From assembly GCA_039810045.1 (NCBI GenBank), contig JBDHWF010000002.1, positions 3,078-67,077 of the forward strand: 64,000 bases of DNA, given 5' to 3'. Every line of letters starts with the position of its first letter. Position 1 is the stretch's first letter. Under the pieces are notes generated by a model. It ran no database searches, was not told where the DNA came from, and saw nothing but the letters and a program-made list of their open reading frames with translations. The translations under genes and the position numbers were made by a program. Source of the DNA: CADCWN01 sp039810045. GTDB taxonomy: Bacteria; Chloroflexota; Chloroflexia; Thermomicrobiales; CADCWN01. Below, in pieces: positions 1 to 8,502 of this stretch.

Positions 1-1
1 T

Positions 2-496
2 CAAGGGATCGTCCTGGGCTGGGTGCGGCAGCACGCGGCGACGCGCTCACTGCACGATGAGGATGAGTTCTGGATGAATCGGGCGTTTGAGCGGTTTTGG
101 ACGGCGATCACCCCAGAGCGCTTTCTCACGTTCCCCACGCTGGCGGCGTTGCTGCGCTACCTGAAGCTCTGCGTGCATAGTGTGCTGCTGGATGCGGTGC
201 GGGCGCAACGCGCCCGACCGATCAACGAGGATGAGGTCAGCGGTCAGGCTCCAGATGCTGCTACGGCGGTGGTGGATCAGTTGGCTGGTGACGATCTCTG
301 GCTGGTGATCGAGCAGTTACTGCACGATGAACCAGAGCGGTTGGTGGCCTATGGCGCGTTTGTGCTGGATCTGAAAGCGGCGGAATTGCAGGCGCAATAT
401 CCACAGCACTTCGCGACGGTGAACGATGTCTATCGCGTCAAGCGCAATGTGCTTGATCGTCTGCGGCGTAATCCAGAGTTACTGCAATGGCAGTGA
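2..496 (+). CDS. Sigma-70-like RNA polymerase sigma factor (5' end cut off)
   Basis: The reading frame is open from base 2 with no start codon ahead of a GTG at 23, and the conserved-looking text begins before that GTG, so the gene starts outside the window. About 165 residues are visible. The first half (FWMNRAFERFW, then LRYLKLCVHSVLLDAVRAQRAR) looks like sigma region 2 with its recognition helix. The last 60 residues, with a motif VYRVKRNVLDRLRR, resemble a region-4 helix-turn-helix. I recognise this as a sigma-factor-like family common in Chloroflexota, but not to a named group. It ends 61 bp before a zinc-finger anti-sigma-like gene, which suggests a sigma/anti-sigma pair. Family call is inference from motif layout. 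Confidence 0.6.
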   Translation, partial: QGIVLGWVRQHAATRSLHDEDEFWMNRAFERFWTAITPERFLTFPTLAALLRYLKLCVHSVLLDAVRAQRARPINEDEVSGQAPDAATAVVDQLAGDDLWLVIEQLLHDEPERLVAYGAFVLDLKAAELQAQYPQHFATVNDVYRVKRNVLDRLRRNPELLQWQ

Positions 497-557
497 AATT
501 GATCCGCAAAACCTGGTCGCGCAACCGTTTATTAGGATGTACGAAAGGGAACTGCTG

Positions 558-1256
558 ATGCAGGGATTACATCCAACGGTCGAAGAGCTTTTGGCCTACC
601 TTGAAGGAACAGCCTCGCCAGCGAATAACAGGCATATTGCCAGTTGCAATGTTTGCCGCGATCGCGTTACAAGTTATCGTCAGACTGAGGCGACGCTACG
701 CGGTCGCCTTGCTCGGTTTACCTGCCCCAGCCCCCACGAACTCGGGGAATATGAACTGGGGCTGCTTGACCCAGCGGAGACAACCCGCGTTGCCGCGCAC
801 ATTGTGGACTGTCCGCGCTGTACTGAGGAAATGCAGCAACTTCGTGTGTTCCTGGCGACTGATCTGCCAGTTCCCGCGCCCACTGTCGGCGAACGATTCC
901 GCCGCTTCGTGGCGACGCTGGTGCCTGCGCCAATGACGCCAGCGGTGGGCCTCCGGGGGGCGATTGATGACCAGATCCGCACCTATCAGGCGGGCGATCT
1001 GCGCCTGACGCTCGATCTGTTGCCAATCCCAGGGAGTCCAGCGGTGGAACTGGTTGGCCTGCTCTGGTCTGAGGGACCCACTGAGGTGCCTATGGATGTG
1101 TCAGTAACATTGCGCCATGCTGAGCAGGTTGTGCAGCAGACGACCGTCGATCCGTTTGGCAATTTTGGGTTCACGGAGATTGTCCCCAACTCCTATCAAC
1201 TCACGCTGACGGTGGGCCCTGATCTGATCGTGATCGAAGATCTACAGATCGGCTGA
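558..1256 (+). CDS. Zinc-finger anti-sigma-like protein
   Basis: A 232-residue protein with two HxxxCxxC motifs: His26-Cys30-Cys33 and His81-Cys85-Cys88. Each matches the zinc-binding anti-sigma (ZAS) signature that clamps ECF sigma factors. The rest, about residues 115-232, is a beta-rich tail (repeated short strands, DLRLTLDLLPIPG, VELVGLLW) and no obvious membrane helix is present, so it is probably cytoplasmic. Start ATG 558 is chosen because AGGGA lies 7 nt upstream; an in-frame ATG at 537 and a longer frame overlapping the previous gene have no such site. It sits between two sigma genes and could control either. Partner is inferred. Confidence 0.6.
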   Translation: MQGLHPTVEELLAYLEGTASPANNRHIASCNVCRDRVTSYRQTEATLRGRLARFTCPSPHELGEYELGLLDPAETTRVAAHIVDCPRCTEEMQQLRVFLATDLPVPAPTVGERFRRFVATLVPAPMTPAVGLRGAIDDQIRTYQAGDLRLTLDLLPIPGSPAVELVGLLWSEGPTEVPMDVSVTLRHAEQVVQQTTVDPFGNFGFTEIVPNSYQLTLTVGPDLIVIEDLQIG

Positions 1257-1282
1257 GCCAGCGCTCGTCTGATCGCCTTTTC

Positions 1283-1318
1283 CTGCACCGCGCGCCATTT
1301 TCTTGGCGCGCGGTGCAG
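1283..1318 (+). terminator. Hairpin terminator after anti-sigma-like gene
   Basis: Perfect 15-bp stem (arms 1283-1297 and 1304-1318) with a 6-nt T-rich loop, followed by TCTATTTG. It separates the sigma/anti-sigma pair from the downstream ECF sigma gene. Confidence 0.75.
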
Positions 1319-1429
1319 TCTATTTGTCCGCATTACCCAATATTCCCCACCCGCAATCCACGAAAACGCGGCGCTGGCGCGTTTAGTGAATAGACACCCT
1401 GAACTGAATCGATGTGGAAGGAAACGCAG

Positions 1430-2086
1430 ATGGTGCTAGGGCAGATGCAGACTGGTACGGAAGCAGGGCCGTTGAGCTTCTCTGGGCGGACGGCAGCGAA
1501 TGCGGGTGCAATAACCGAGGATCATGATGATCAGGTGGTGGCGCGGGTGCTGGGGGGCGACCGTGAGGCCTTTGCGCTGTTGGTCGAACGGCATCATACT
1601 GCGGTTCACGCGACCGCCTATCGCCTCTTACGCAACAGCACCGACGCTGCCGATGCGGCGCAGGAGACGTTTGTACGAGCCTATCTCCATCTCACCAGTT
1701 ATCAGCCTGGTGGCAGGTTCAAGGTCTGGCTGTTGCGGATTACGAATAATTACTGCATTGATCAGCTACGCCGTCGTCAAGCAGTGCCGCTGGACGAACA
1801 GGGCCTAGCCCACCTGAGCAGTACTCCCGACGATCAGCCGGAACCATCGCTGCTGCGCCAGGAGTGGTGGGAGGAAATGCAGGCGCAGTTAGCCACATTG
1901 AACCCGATCTACCGCGAGGTCTTGATGCTTCATGCGTGGCATGAACTGACCTATCTGGAGATCAGTCGCCTGTTGAATCAGCCGTTATCGACTGTGCGGA
2001 TGCGCCTCTTCCGTGCCCGCAAAGCGTTGCGCGATGATACCCCGGCGCGGCGGCCCGGTCGACCCCGCCGACCAGTCGTTGCCTGA
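1430..2086 (+). CDS. ECF RNA polymerase sigma factor (RpoE-type)
   Basis: A 218-residue sigma-70 family protein. Region 2 spans about residues 35-110 (ALLVERHH, ADAAQETFVRAY, then the DNA-contacting stretch ending DQLRRRQ). A short acidic linker follows, then region 4 with a helix-turn-helix at about 150-205 (LTYLEISRLLNQPLSTVRMRLFRARKAL). It directs polymerase to alternative promoters. ATG 1430 is preferred over ATG 1412 because AAGGAA lies 6 nt before it, while the upstream ATG lacks a site. It follows a strong terminator, so it has its own promoter; no anti-sigma gene follows it directly. Confidence 0.85.
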   Translation: MVLGQMQTGTEAGPLSFSGRTAANAGAITEDHDDQVVARVLGGDREAFALLVERHHTAVHATAYRLLRNSTDAADAAQETFVRAYLHLTSYQPGGRFKVWLLRITNNYCIDQLRRRQAVPLDEQGLAHLSSTPDDQPEPSLLRQEWWEEMQAQLATLNPIYREVLMLHAWHELTYLEISRLLNQPLSTVRMRLFRARKALRDDTPARRPGRPRRPVVA

Positions 2087-2091
2087 GCAGT

Positions 2092-3435
2092 TTACTTTGG
2101 GTGCCAGCGTACCTCAGTCGTTGGTGCTGCTGGATCAAGAAGCGGAGTTGGCAGACCCTGTAGGTGCAGGTCGAAGAAGGCCCGGAGATAACGGTCAATC
2201 GTCTGCATGGTGGCGTGGGAATCACTGCCAGGGGGCGCACTGAGCGGTGAGAGCAGGGGCAGGATCGTCAGTGAGTAGTGGTTGGTATTGGGCAGTTCAA
2301 GCCAGTAGGCCGGCCCTGTTGCTTCACGGAGCAGGCGCGACCAGTGAGCATTCGCTTCGACCAGTTGGCCGCTGGCGCTGGCGGTCAGCAGGAGCAAGGG
2401 GCGGTGAGCGGCAGGCGCTTTGCCGCTGACGCCGCCATCCAGATCCGCAGCGGCCTGACAGCGTGGCTCTATCTGGCAGACGGCCACGGCGGTTGCCCCG
2501 CCAAATGAATGACCGAATGAGCCGATCCGTTGCAGGTCGATCTTCCCGCTGAGTAACGGGTCAGTAGTGGCCCAGGTGGTGAGGCGGTCGTAGAGCAGCC
2601 GCTGGTCGGCCACCCAGATCGGCAGCAATTGTTCGGTGGACGTTGCTGCCTCATCTGGACTAATTCCCAATCGTTGCAAATTGAAATCCCGCACCTCGCC
2701 ATTGGGAAAGACGGTCACGGCGGCGGCGTCGGTGTGGTCGAGCGCGATCACGATATAGCCCCAACTCGCCAGTTCCTGCATCGTCGCGCTATTCTGAAAC
2801 CGCGCTCCAACCAGCCCATGCGAGAAGATCAGCACTGGGAACGGGTTGGGTGCAGTGGCGATCGGCACTGCGGAGCTAGCTGCCACGTTGACATAGCGCA
2901 GGTGTTGCAGCAGCGGGGCTGCCAGGGGCACGCCAAAGGCTTTCGTGATCCCCGCCGCGACGGGATCAGGCGCGGTGAGCAGTTTGGCGGGTGGCCCCAC
3001 TGTGGCGGCGGGATACCAGATCGAAACCATCAGGTGCCGCCCGCGTGCCTCATCGACGACTTCGCGATCGACAATCCCCACATGGTATGGGCCAGTTGGT
3101 GCAGGTAGGCTGAAGACTGGCAGGAGCCACCCTGGTAAGAGTCCGCCACCGAGCAGGGCGAGCGCCAGGAGGCTTGGCAGCAGGAAGCGTCGCCGCGATC
3201 GTGGCTCTGCCTGACGCCGCCAGATTGTCAGCCCCGCCCCACCAACGAGCAGGGCAAGCAGATAGAGCGGTACCATTTGCGTGCGCCAGCCTTCGATGAT
3301 CAGGTGGGGTAGGAGGGCTAGGGCAGGCAGGAGGGCGGCCCCCAGGTTCCACCAGCGCTTGCGCCCGATCCGCTGGAAAGAAAGCAATAACGCTGGCAGA
3401 AATGCAATCAAGCAGACCCATTCACCCACTCGCAC
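2092..3435 (-). CDS. Membrane-anchored alpha/beta hydrolase (PAF-acetylhydrolase/dienelactone hydrolase-like)
   Basis: 447 residues. The first ~125 form several hydrophobic segments (about 4 membrane helices), followed by a hydrolase domain facing one side of the membrane. The catalytic domain has an oxyanion FSHG motif near residue 230, the nucleophile elbow GHSFGG, an Asp in ADLDGG and a candidate catalytic His in NTNHYSLT. This arrangement matches platelet-activating-factor acetylhydrolase-type esterases; the substrate is unknown. The GTG start at 3435 is supported by AGGAGG a few bases upstream. It ends 5 bp from the convergent sigma gene. Confidence 0.75.
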   Translation of the reverse strand: MRVGEWVCLIAFLPALLLSFQRIGRKRWWNLGAALLPALALLPHLIIEGWRTQMVPLYLLALLVGGAGLTIWRRQAEPRSRRRFLLPSLLALALLGGGLLPGWLLPVFSLPAPTGPYHVGIVDREVVDEARGRHLMVSIWYPAATVGPPAKLLTAPDPVAAGITKAFGVPLAAPLLQHLRYVNVAASSAVPIATAPNPFPVLIFSHGLVGARFQNSATMQELASWGYIVIALDHTDAAAVTVFPNGEVRDFNLQRLGISPDEAATSTEQLLPIWVADQRLLYDRLTTWATTDPLLSGKIDLQRIGSFGHSFGGATAVAVCQIEPRCQAAADLDGGVSGKAPAAHRPLLLLTASASGQLVEANAHWSRLLREATGPAYWLELPNTNHYSLTILPLLSPLSAPPGSDSHATMQTIDRYLRAFFDLHLQGLPTPLLDPAAPTTEVRWHPK

Positions 3436-3586
3436 AAACGCCCTCCTGGTGTTCTTGCTGTATCAGCACCGGGGCCAACCCGTTATTGACCACACAGGAA
3501 GAACACCGCTCAGGCGAAAATCATGACAGCGGCAGGGGTGCGGTGGGCGCTGATCGGTTGCAAGAAGGGGGTTTCAGGCAAACGGA

Positions 3587-3619
3587 AGCGGGGGCTGGTT
3601 TTGCACCGTAGCCCCCGCT
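3587..3619 (-). terminator. Terminator of the cupredoxin operon
   Basis: Perfect 10-bp stem (AGCGGGGGCT, arms 3587-3596 and 3610-3619) with an inner GGT/ACC pairing, placed 13 bp after the stop of the plastocyanin-like gene. No long T tract follows, only a short TTT on the minus strand. Confidence 0.6.
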
Positions 3620-3632
3620 AGGCGGTCGGCGT

Positions 3633-4235
3633 TTAGGTGACGATCAGTTTGGCAACCATCCCGGCGGCACGATGCCCTGGGTAGTTGCACACGAGCAGAT
3701 ATTCGCCCGGTGGCAGTCCTTTGATGGTGTAGGTATTGGTGGAACCGGCCCCAAAGTTTGGCCCCTGGATCATCACTCCTGGCCCCTCAACGGCGAAGTT
3801 ATGGACGCTCGAACTCTTGTTGTTGACGACGAACGTGACATCACCAGCTTTGGCTTCGTAGGTCGCCTTCGTCCATTTGAGCGCGCCAGTTGGGTCAGCA
3901 TCAACGACAACCTGCTGGGCCGCAGCGCCAGGGGAAAAGGCAGTGATTGGCCCACTGCTGACCCCACCCCCGGTTACCGCTCCACCAGTCGCCGCAGCAC
4001 TGCCAGTGCCAGTGGTGGCCGGAAGATACTGGCGGGCAGCGAGGGCAACCCCGCCGCAGATCAGAGCCACGACCAGCAAGAGCGGTAACTGCGCGAACAG
4101 GAACTGGTTATAGGTGATCCCAGGGGTCCGCGGTTGTTGTTTGCGCGGTGTTGATGGGGCTGGCGCGACTGGCGCAATGGCCTGCGCTTGCTCCGTGCCG
4201 TCAACGGCCTCTGGGGCCTCTGTGGTACTCAACAT
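3633..4235 (-). CDS. Membrane-anchored plastocyanin-like cupredoxin
   Basis: 200 residues: a cytoplasmic Pro/Ala-rich head, one membrane helix at about 44-67 (FLFAQLPLLLVVALICGG), a Gly/Thr-rich linker, then a cupredoxin domain at about 110-200. The domain keeps a full type-1 copper set: His in VHNFAV and Cys, His and Met in CNYPGHRAAGM. It should be a one-electron carrier tethered outside the membrane. GTAATG at 4235 has GGAGGAGA directly upstream; the longer frame lacks a site. Last gene of a three-gene cupredoxin operon, and its anchor resembles that of the neighbouring NirK-like protein, suggesting shared location and function. Confidence 0.85.
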   Translation of the reverse strand: MLSTTEAPEAVDGTEQAQAIAPVAPAPSTPRKQQPRTPGITYNQFLFAQLPLLLVVALICGGVALAARQYLPATTGTGSAAATGGAVTGGGVSSGPITAFSPGAAAQQVVVDADPTGALKWTKATYEAKAGDVTFVVNNKSSSVHNFAVEGPGVMIQGPNFGAGSTNTYTIKGLPPGEYLLVCNYPGHRAAGMVAKLIVT

Positions 4236-4259
4236 TACTCTCCTCCAGGTTGGGGGTGG

Positions 4260-4295
4260 GGCCTGCCCGGTGGCAATGAGCACCTTGGGCAGGCC
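4260..4295 (-). other. Intercistronic hairpin in the cupredoxin operon
   Basis: Stem of 9 bp (GGCCTGCCC/GGGCAGGCC) continued by GGTG/CACC after a 2-nt bulge, lying between the NirK-like stop (4311) and the plastocyanin-like start (4235). No T tract follows. It could attenuate transcription or stabilise the upstream message and so set unequal subunit levels. Confidence 0.55.
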
Positions 4296-4310
4296 ACTCC
4301 TGGCCCAGCC

Positions 4311-5594
4311 TTATCGTTGGGGGCTGTAGATTGCGGGATTCTCTGGGCCTTCGATGATCAGGTAGCCAACGGCACCTTTTTGGGCGTTGCTGGCCCCAGC
4401 GTCAACAATCGTGTAGCGTCCGGGTACATCGGCCCGAATCTCCACGACCGCCGCCCCGCCAATCGGCACCATCGTGCTTTGGACCCCGGTGGCCCATTTC
4501 GTCGGGTCACTCAGCGGGGTACCTTCGGCAGCAACTCGCTCAAAAAGCTCACCGACAACGCGGAGGTTACTGCTGTGATTCGGCCCACCAACGCCGAAGA
4601 AGATCCGAATCGTTTCCCCTGTCTGCATCTTCATCGCGTTTGCGCCGTCGATGGCGTTCACTGCACCGTTGAAGACGACATAATCAGGTTGCCCAATCGC
4701 CGCTTTGTCGGCGGAGAAAGCCCGTTGCCCGTGATCCTCGCGTTTGCCCGTGAGGTAGAACTCACCCTGCATCACGTAATATTCGCGGTCAACCTTGGGT
4801 AGCCCCTGTGGGGGCTCAACGACGATCAGCCCATACATTCCACTGGAAAGTTGCTGATCCTGTGGGCTAGAGCCGCTTTGATAGACGAACACTCCTGCCT
4901 GGGTCGCCTGGAACTTCACCGTTTTACTTTGCCCAGGGGCTACGGCGGTCGATTCGCTTCCCCCACCTGGGCCGATCAGGGCGTGTAGATCGATACTGTG
5001 GGCCACTTTATTGGTCTCAGCACTTTTCAGCGTTAGTTCAATCGTGTCGCCCTGGCGGACCCGGATCATGGGGCCGGGAACCGTCCCATTGAACGTCCAG
5101 TATTCGTAGGCGATCCCGTCATCGAGCAGCCCCACCACTTCCTGCGCCTCTAGATCGACCTTCACCGTTTGCGCCCCGCGTGTCCCCACTGGGTTGGCGA
5201 TGGCTGGGGTCCCCAGTCGATTCGCGGTGGCTGGCACAGGGGTGCCAGCGGCGCTTGCGGCGGGGGATGCCGCCTGACTCGGTGCGGCAGAAGCGGCCCC
5301 GCTGGGGGAAGCTGCTGGGGCGGCGGCAGCTCCTTCGCTGGGCGCTGGTAGCCGTGAGATCAGGGCGAACGCGAGGATCCCAAACAGGAGGACAGCACCA
5401 AGCAGCAGCAGCGTTTGGAAAATGAGAAACTGCCACCATGACGGCCCACCACTGGTATTACTCTCGGGGGGATCTGCGGGCGGCAAGGCCGCCCCAGGAT
5501 TATCCCCCACTGCCTGATGATCAGTGCTTCCTTCAGCCGCAGCAACTTGCGGATATTCGAGACGTTGCCGCTTTGGTTTCGTATCGAGCGCCAT
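4311..5594 (-). CDS. NirK/AniA-family two-domain cupredoxin protein lacking copper ligands
   Basis: 427 residues: cytoplasmic head, membrane helix at about 52-80 (FLIFQTLLLLGAVLLFGILAF), Ala/Ser/Pro linker to ~130, then two cupredoxin domains that follow AniA-type copper nitrite reductase closely (FNGTVPGP, HSIDLHA, GGPN, VPIGGAA, PENP). The key residues are largely lost. His199 and His204 (His95/His100 of NirK) and Met253 remain. The His135-Cys136 pair is Gln239-Ser240, the type-1 His145 position reads Gln, the catalytic His255 position is Arg345 and the type-2 His306 position is Ala399. Nitrite reduction is therefore unlikely; a structural, scaffold or sensor role is inference. ATG 5594 has GAGGAG 6-8 nt upstream. 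Confidence 0.75.
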   Translation of the reverse strand: MALDTKPKRQRLEYPQVAAAEGSTDHQAVGDNPGAALPPADPPESNTSGGPSWWQFLIFQTLLLLGAVLLFGILAFALISRLPAPSEGAAAAPAASPSGAASAAPSQAASPAASAAGTPVPATANRLGTPAIANPVGTRGAQTVKVDLEAQEVVGLLDDGIAYEYWTFNGTVPGPMIRVRQGDTIELTLKSAETNKVAHSIDLHALIGPGGGSESTAVAPGQSKTVKFQATQAGVFVYQSGSSPQDQQLSSGMYGLIVVEPPQGLPKVDREYYVMQGEFYLTGKREDHGQRAFSADKAAIGQPDYVVFNGAVNAIDGANAMKMQTGETIRIFFGVGGPNHSSNLRVVGELFERVAAEGTPLSDPTKWATGVQSTMVPIGGAAVVEIRADVPGRYTIVDAGASNAQKGAVGYLIIEGPENPAIYSPQR

Positions 5595-5660
5595 TGCTCT
5601 CTCCTCTATCGTGTGCATTGCACGGTCTGCCAGATCTCAATCGTCGCAATCGTGCCGACG

Positions 5661-6737
5661 TTACTCTTTGACGATCAGGGCAGTCACCATCCCGAACATC
5701 CCATGCTCTGATTCAGCGTGCGACAGTACGTGGCAGTGGAAGGCCCAGACCCCCAGTTCGGTCGCCTCGACGATGACATCCCAGCGCTCGCCAGGGGCGA
5801 TGGTGAGGGTGTCACACATAAATGGTTGCGGTTGCGGATAACCGTCTCTGGCGACCACCAGTTGGGGCATCCCGTGTAAGTGCATCGGGTGGAGGAGTTG
5901 GCCCTCATTGAAGTAGCGGATCAGGACTTTCTGGCCCTTCGTGGCGATCAGCGGTGCGGTGGCAGGGAAGCCTTTGCCGTTGATTGTGAAGCCGTGCGGG
6001 CCGTCATTGAGAATCAGGGTGTATTCAACGTCGAAGGCCGGGGCGGATTTAGGATCTTTTGGCTCTACGATGAATGGCCCTAGTAGCCCCATACTCGTCT
6101 GCTTAGTGGAGTTGTGGTGCGAGTGGTACATATGGCTGCCAGCGGGCTTGGCAATAAACTCGTAGGTGAAAATTGTGCCTGGTTTGATCGGTGGCTGCGT
6201 GATGAATGGTACGCCGTCCATCGAGTTTGGAGCCATTTGGCCGTGGAAGTGGACAGCGGTGCTTTCCTTCAGTTCGTTCTTCACATTGACGCGCACTTTG
6301 TCGCCTTCAGTGACCCGTAGCTCTGGCCCAGGAATCATGCCGTTATAGCCCCAGGCTTCGTAGAACTTTCCTGGCTCAACTTCCCACTGCACGACTTTGA
6401 CCGTCAGATCGAAGACCTTGGTATCACCTTCCATCCGATGCTCAAGTTTTTGCCCCCCCATCGCTGCTGTTTTGGCGGGAAACGCCTTGACGCCCGCCTC
6501 GTGCATCTTATCCATCTCGTCGGCAGAGAGCGCCCCGCTGGCTGCGGCGGGCGATGGGTCGGTCGCCATCTGATGCGTGCTGCCACTGCTGCTACTGCTG
6601 GCTGCCTGCCCTGCTGGTGCAGCGGCCTGCGTGGAGACACTTCCCCCGCATGAGGCCAAGCCCAGAATCCCAGCGCCGAGTGTGCTCAGCACGCCCACAA
6701 ACCCGCGCCGTGACCAGCCGTTCTTTACTTCCTTCAT
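5661..6737 (-). CDS. Two-domain multicopper oxidase with Tat lipoprotein signal
   Basis: 358 residues. The start gives a twin-arginine lipoprotein signal: SRRGFVG at 9-15, hydrophobic core, and lipobox ASC at Cys30. A Ser/Ala linker precedes two cupredoxin domains. All copper motifs are present: HFHG (His163, His165), HSH (His205, His207), HPMHLH (His283, His286, His288), HCH with Cys335, then His340 and Met347. The T1 site lies in the second domain, as in type-B two-domain laccases, which usually form trimers. It should oxidise a metal or organic donor and reduce oxygen at the outer face. First gene of the cupredoxin operon. Longer upstream frame lacks a signal peptide and is rejected. Confidence 0.85.
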   Translation of the reverse strand: MKEVKNGWSRRGFVGVLSTLGAGILGLASCGGSVSTQAAAPAGQAASSSSSGSTHQMATDPSPAAASGALSADEMDKMHEAGVKAFPAKTAAMGGQKLEHRMEGDTKVFDLTVKVVQWEVEPGKFYEAWGYNGMIPGPELRVTEGDKVRVNVKNELKESTAVHFHGQMAPNSMDGVPFITQPPIKPGTIFTYEFIAKPAGSHMYHSHHNSTKQTSMGLLGPFIVEPKDPKSAPAFDVEYTLILNDGPHGFTINGKGFPATAPLIATKGQKVLIRYFNEGQLLHPMHLHGMPQLVVARDGYPQPQPFMCDTLTIAPGERWDVIVEATELGVWAFHCHVLSHAESEHGMFGMVTALIVKE

Positions 6738-6930
6738 GGTTTCCGTATCCCTTTCTGTCTGTTCGCCTCGTGCAACACCATTGGTACACAATACATTTCT
6801 GCCTGGGGTATCTTGCGTGGAAGGCGTTGCCTGCACCGTTGCGCTAGGTTGCAGCTTTGTAAACTCCTGCGTGAGCAAGGTTGAACCTGCGACAACATAG
6901 TGGCTGAATTATTGATGGGGATACGCTTTT

Positions 6931-7479
6931 TTAGCTCACAGTAGTACGTTTGCTTTGGAGATGATCAATGATCTGGCGGGCGGTCTCTTGTGGCGAGAGC
7001 GTGGTGGTGTCGATCACCAGACTGGGGCGGTTGGGGTAAGGGGTCATCAAGGCGTACTGTTGGTTGAGGGCGCGGACATATTCGGGATCACGCAGTTTGC
7101 TGTACTGGGCGCGTGATTCAGTTTGGACTCGTTGAAGTAACGTTGCTTCATCACAGCGCAGCAAAACTAAGTGCAGGGTGGCCCCAGGCTCCTCTACTGC
7201 CGCAATCGCCTGCTCGATATAGTCCTCGTCCTTGCCGTAAGCATAAACAAAGGTGCTGATCAGGCCAGGGAGATCGGCCAGCGCCGCTTCACGCAGCATC
7301 GTTAGCCGAAAGAGCGTATTGAGGCGATTGGCCTGTTCACTCCCAAAGGCGAACAGCGAGCAAACGAGTTCAATCGTCAGGTGGTTATGGAAGACCTTGT
7401 AGCCAGTCAGGGCAGCCAGTTCTTGTGCCACAGTGAGCTTGCCCACGCCTGGCGGCCCATAGAGAAAGACGACTTCCAT
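6931..7479 (-). CDS. P-loop kinase (shikimate kinase/nucleotide kinase-like)
   Basis: 182 residues opening with a Walker A motif, FLYGPPGVGKLTV (residues 5-17). An HNHLTIELV stretch follows, then an internal IDTTTLSPQETA region typical of small AAA/adenylate-kinase-fold kinases. Substrate is not apparent; related proteins are usually labelled AAA family ATPase or kinase-like. ATG 7479 is taken because AGGAGG lies about 11 nt upstream; a GTG at 7503 sits before that site and is unlikely. It follows the LysR gene on the same strand by 28 bp and may be cotranscribed. Confidence 0.65.
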   Translation of the reverse strand: MEVVFLYGPPGVGKLTVAQELAALTGYKVFHNHLTIELVCSLFAFGSEQANRLNTLFRLTMLREAALADLPGLISTFVYAYGKDEDYIEQAIAAVEEPGATLHLVLLRCDEATLLQRVQTESRAQYSKLRDPEYVRALNQQYALMTPYPNRPSLVIDTTTLSPQETARQIIDHLQSKRTTVS

Positions 7480-7507
7480 ACTGCGCTGTTCTCCTCCTGG
7501 CACACGC

Positions 7508-8419
7508 TTACCCCGTTTGGTGTGGCGGGTAGTATGTCATCTCGGCGCGGAGCAATGCAACGAGCAGGGCCGTTGTTTTTGGCAGCGGTTCGGCGTTGGC
7601 CTGTTGCACCAACGCGAGTTCGCGGGTGAACTGGCTCGCTTCGTCGAGCGGTAGGGCCACCAATCGGCCCGCGGCAAGATCTGCTTGCACGATTGGTGCT
7701 GGGAGAAATCCCGCCCCGATGCCCTCCAGAATCAACTGCCGCATCAGGCCGTGTGGAAACTCTCGCTCGCGCCAGCCCCGCTCGGTGTCGCGCACTAACC
7801 GCGCATCGTGTGGTGTGCCCCAGACTGTTTCGTGATACGGTCGCCCTTGCGCGACGATTTCCTCAACGGTTGTCTGGCTTTGCTGGGCGAGGGGGTGCGT
7901 GGGCGCAGCGACCGCCAGAAGGCGTTCCTGAAAGCGTCCGATCACCACAAGATCGCGGGTGCTGGCGAGATACTGCCAGGTGATCAGGCCAAGTTGAATA
8001 CTCCCATCAAGCAATTCCTGCACTACCTGTGGGGTATGCCCGGTACGAATCGATAGCGCACTGCTGGGATGATTGCGGCAGAAACGGGCGATCACTGGCA
8101 CCAGAAAGCCATCGGCGATTGACTCCACCGCCCCAATCGCCACCGTGCCGCTCTCGCCAGTATCCGTCTGGCGTGCCGCCTCGATTCCTGCATCCAGGGT
8201 CGCCAGCACGCGACGAACATAGGGGAGGAAGGTATCGCCGCGCGCCGTTAGGGTGGCCCGCCGCCCGCCTCGCACAAACAGCGGCCCGCCCACGGCAGCT
8301 TCCAACGCCGCGATGCGTCCGCTGATCGTCGCCTGCGCGAGGCCCAGCGACCGCGCCGCCCGATTAAAGCTGCCTTCACGAACAATCCGCTCGAAGGCGA
8401 TCAGTTGATCCCGATCCAT
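7508..8419 (-). CDS. LysR family transcriptional regulator
   Basis: 303 residues. The N-terminal winged helix-turn-helix (residues 4-62, GSFNRAARSLGLAQATISGRIAALE) is characteristic of LysR. The remainder is the periplasmic-binding-like effector domain (AIGAVESIADGFLVPVIARF, then IRTGHTPQVVQELLDGSIQLGLI). It is transcribed away from the haloacid dehalogenase gene across about 175 bp, the classic arrangement for a LysR regulator acting on its divergent neighbour; target and effector are inferred only from that. ATG at 8419 has a purine-rich GGCGGTAGG just ahead. Confidence 0.9.
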   Translation of the reverse strand: MDRDQLIAFERIVREGSFNRAARSLGLAQATISGRIAALEAAVGGPLFVRGGRRATLTARGDTFLPYVRRVLATLDAGIEAARQTDTGESGTVAIGAVESIADGFLVPVIARFCRNHPSSALSIRTGHTPQVVQELLDGSIQLGLITWQYLASTRDLVVIGRFQERLLAVAAPTHPLAQQSQTTVEEIVAQGRPYHETVWGTPHDARLVRDTERGWREREFPHGLMRQLILEGIGAGFLPAPIVQADLAAGRLVALPLDEASQFTRELALVQQANAEPLPKTTALLVALLRAEMTYYPPHQTG

Positions 8420-8502
8420 CCTACCGCCTCATCACACTCGCATCGCGGCGAAAGCCCACCGCTAGCGACAGGTACCCTGCTCTTGAGTTATCGGAAAACC
8501 CG

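Noticed and set aside
4311..5594. Functional copper nitrite reductase (nirK)
   Set aside because: Five of the ligand or catalytic positions are replaced, so the nirK symbol is not justified.
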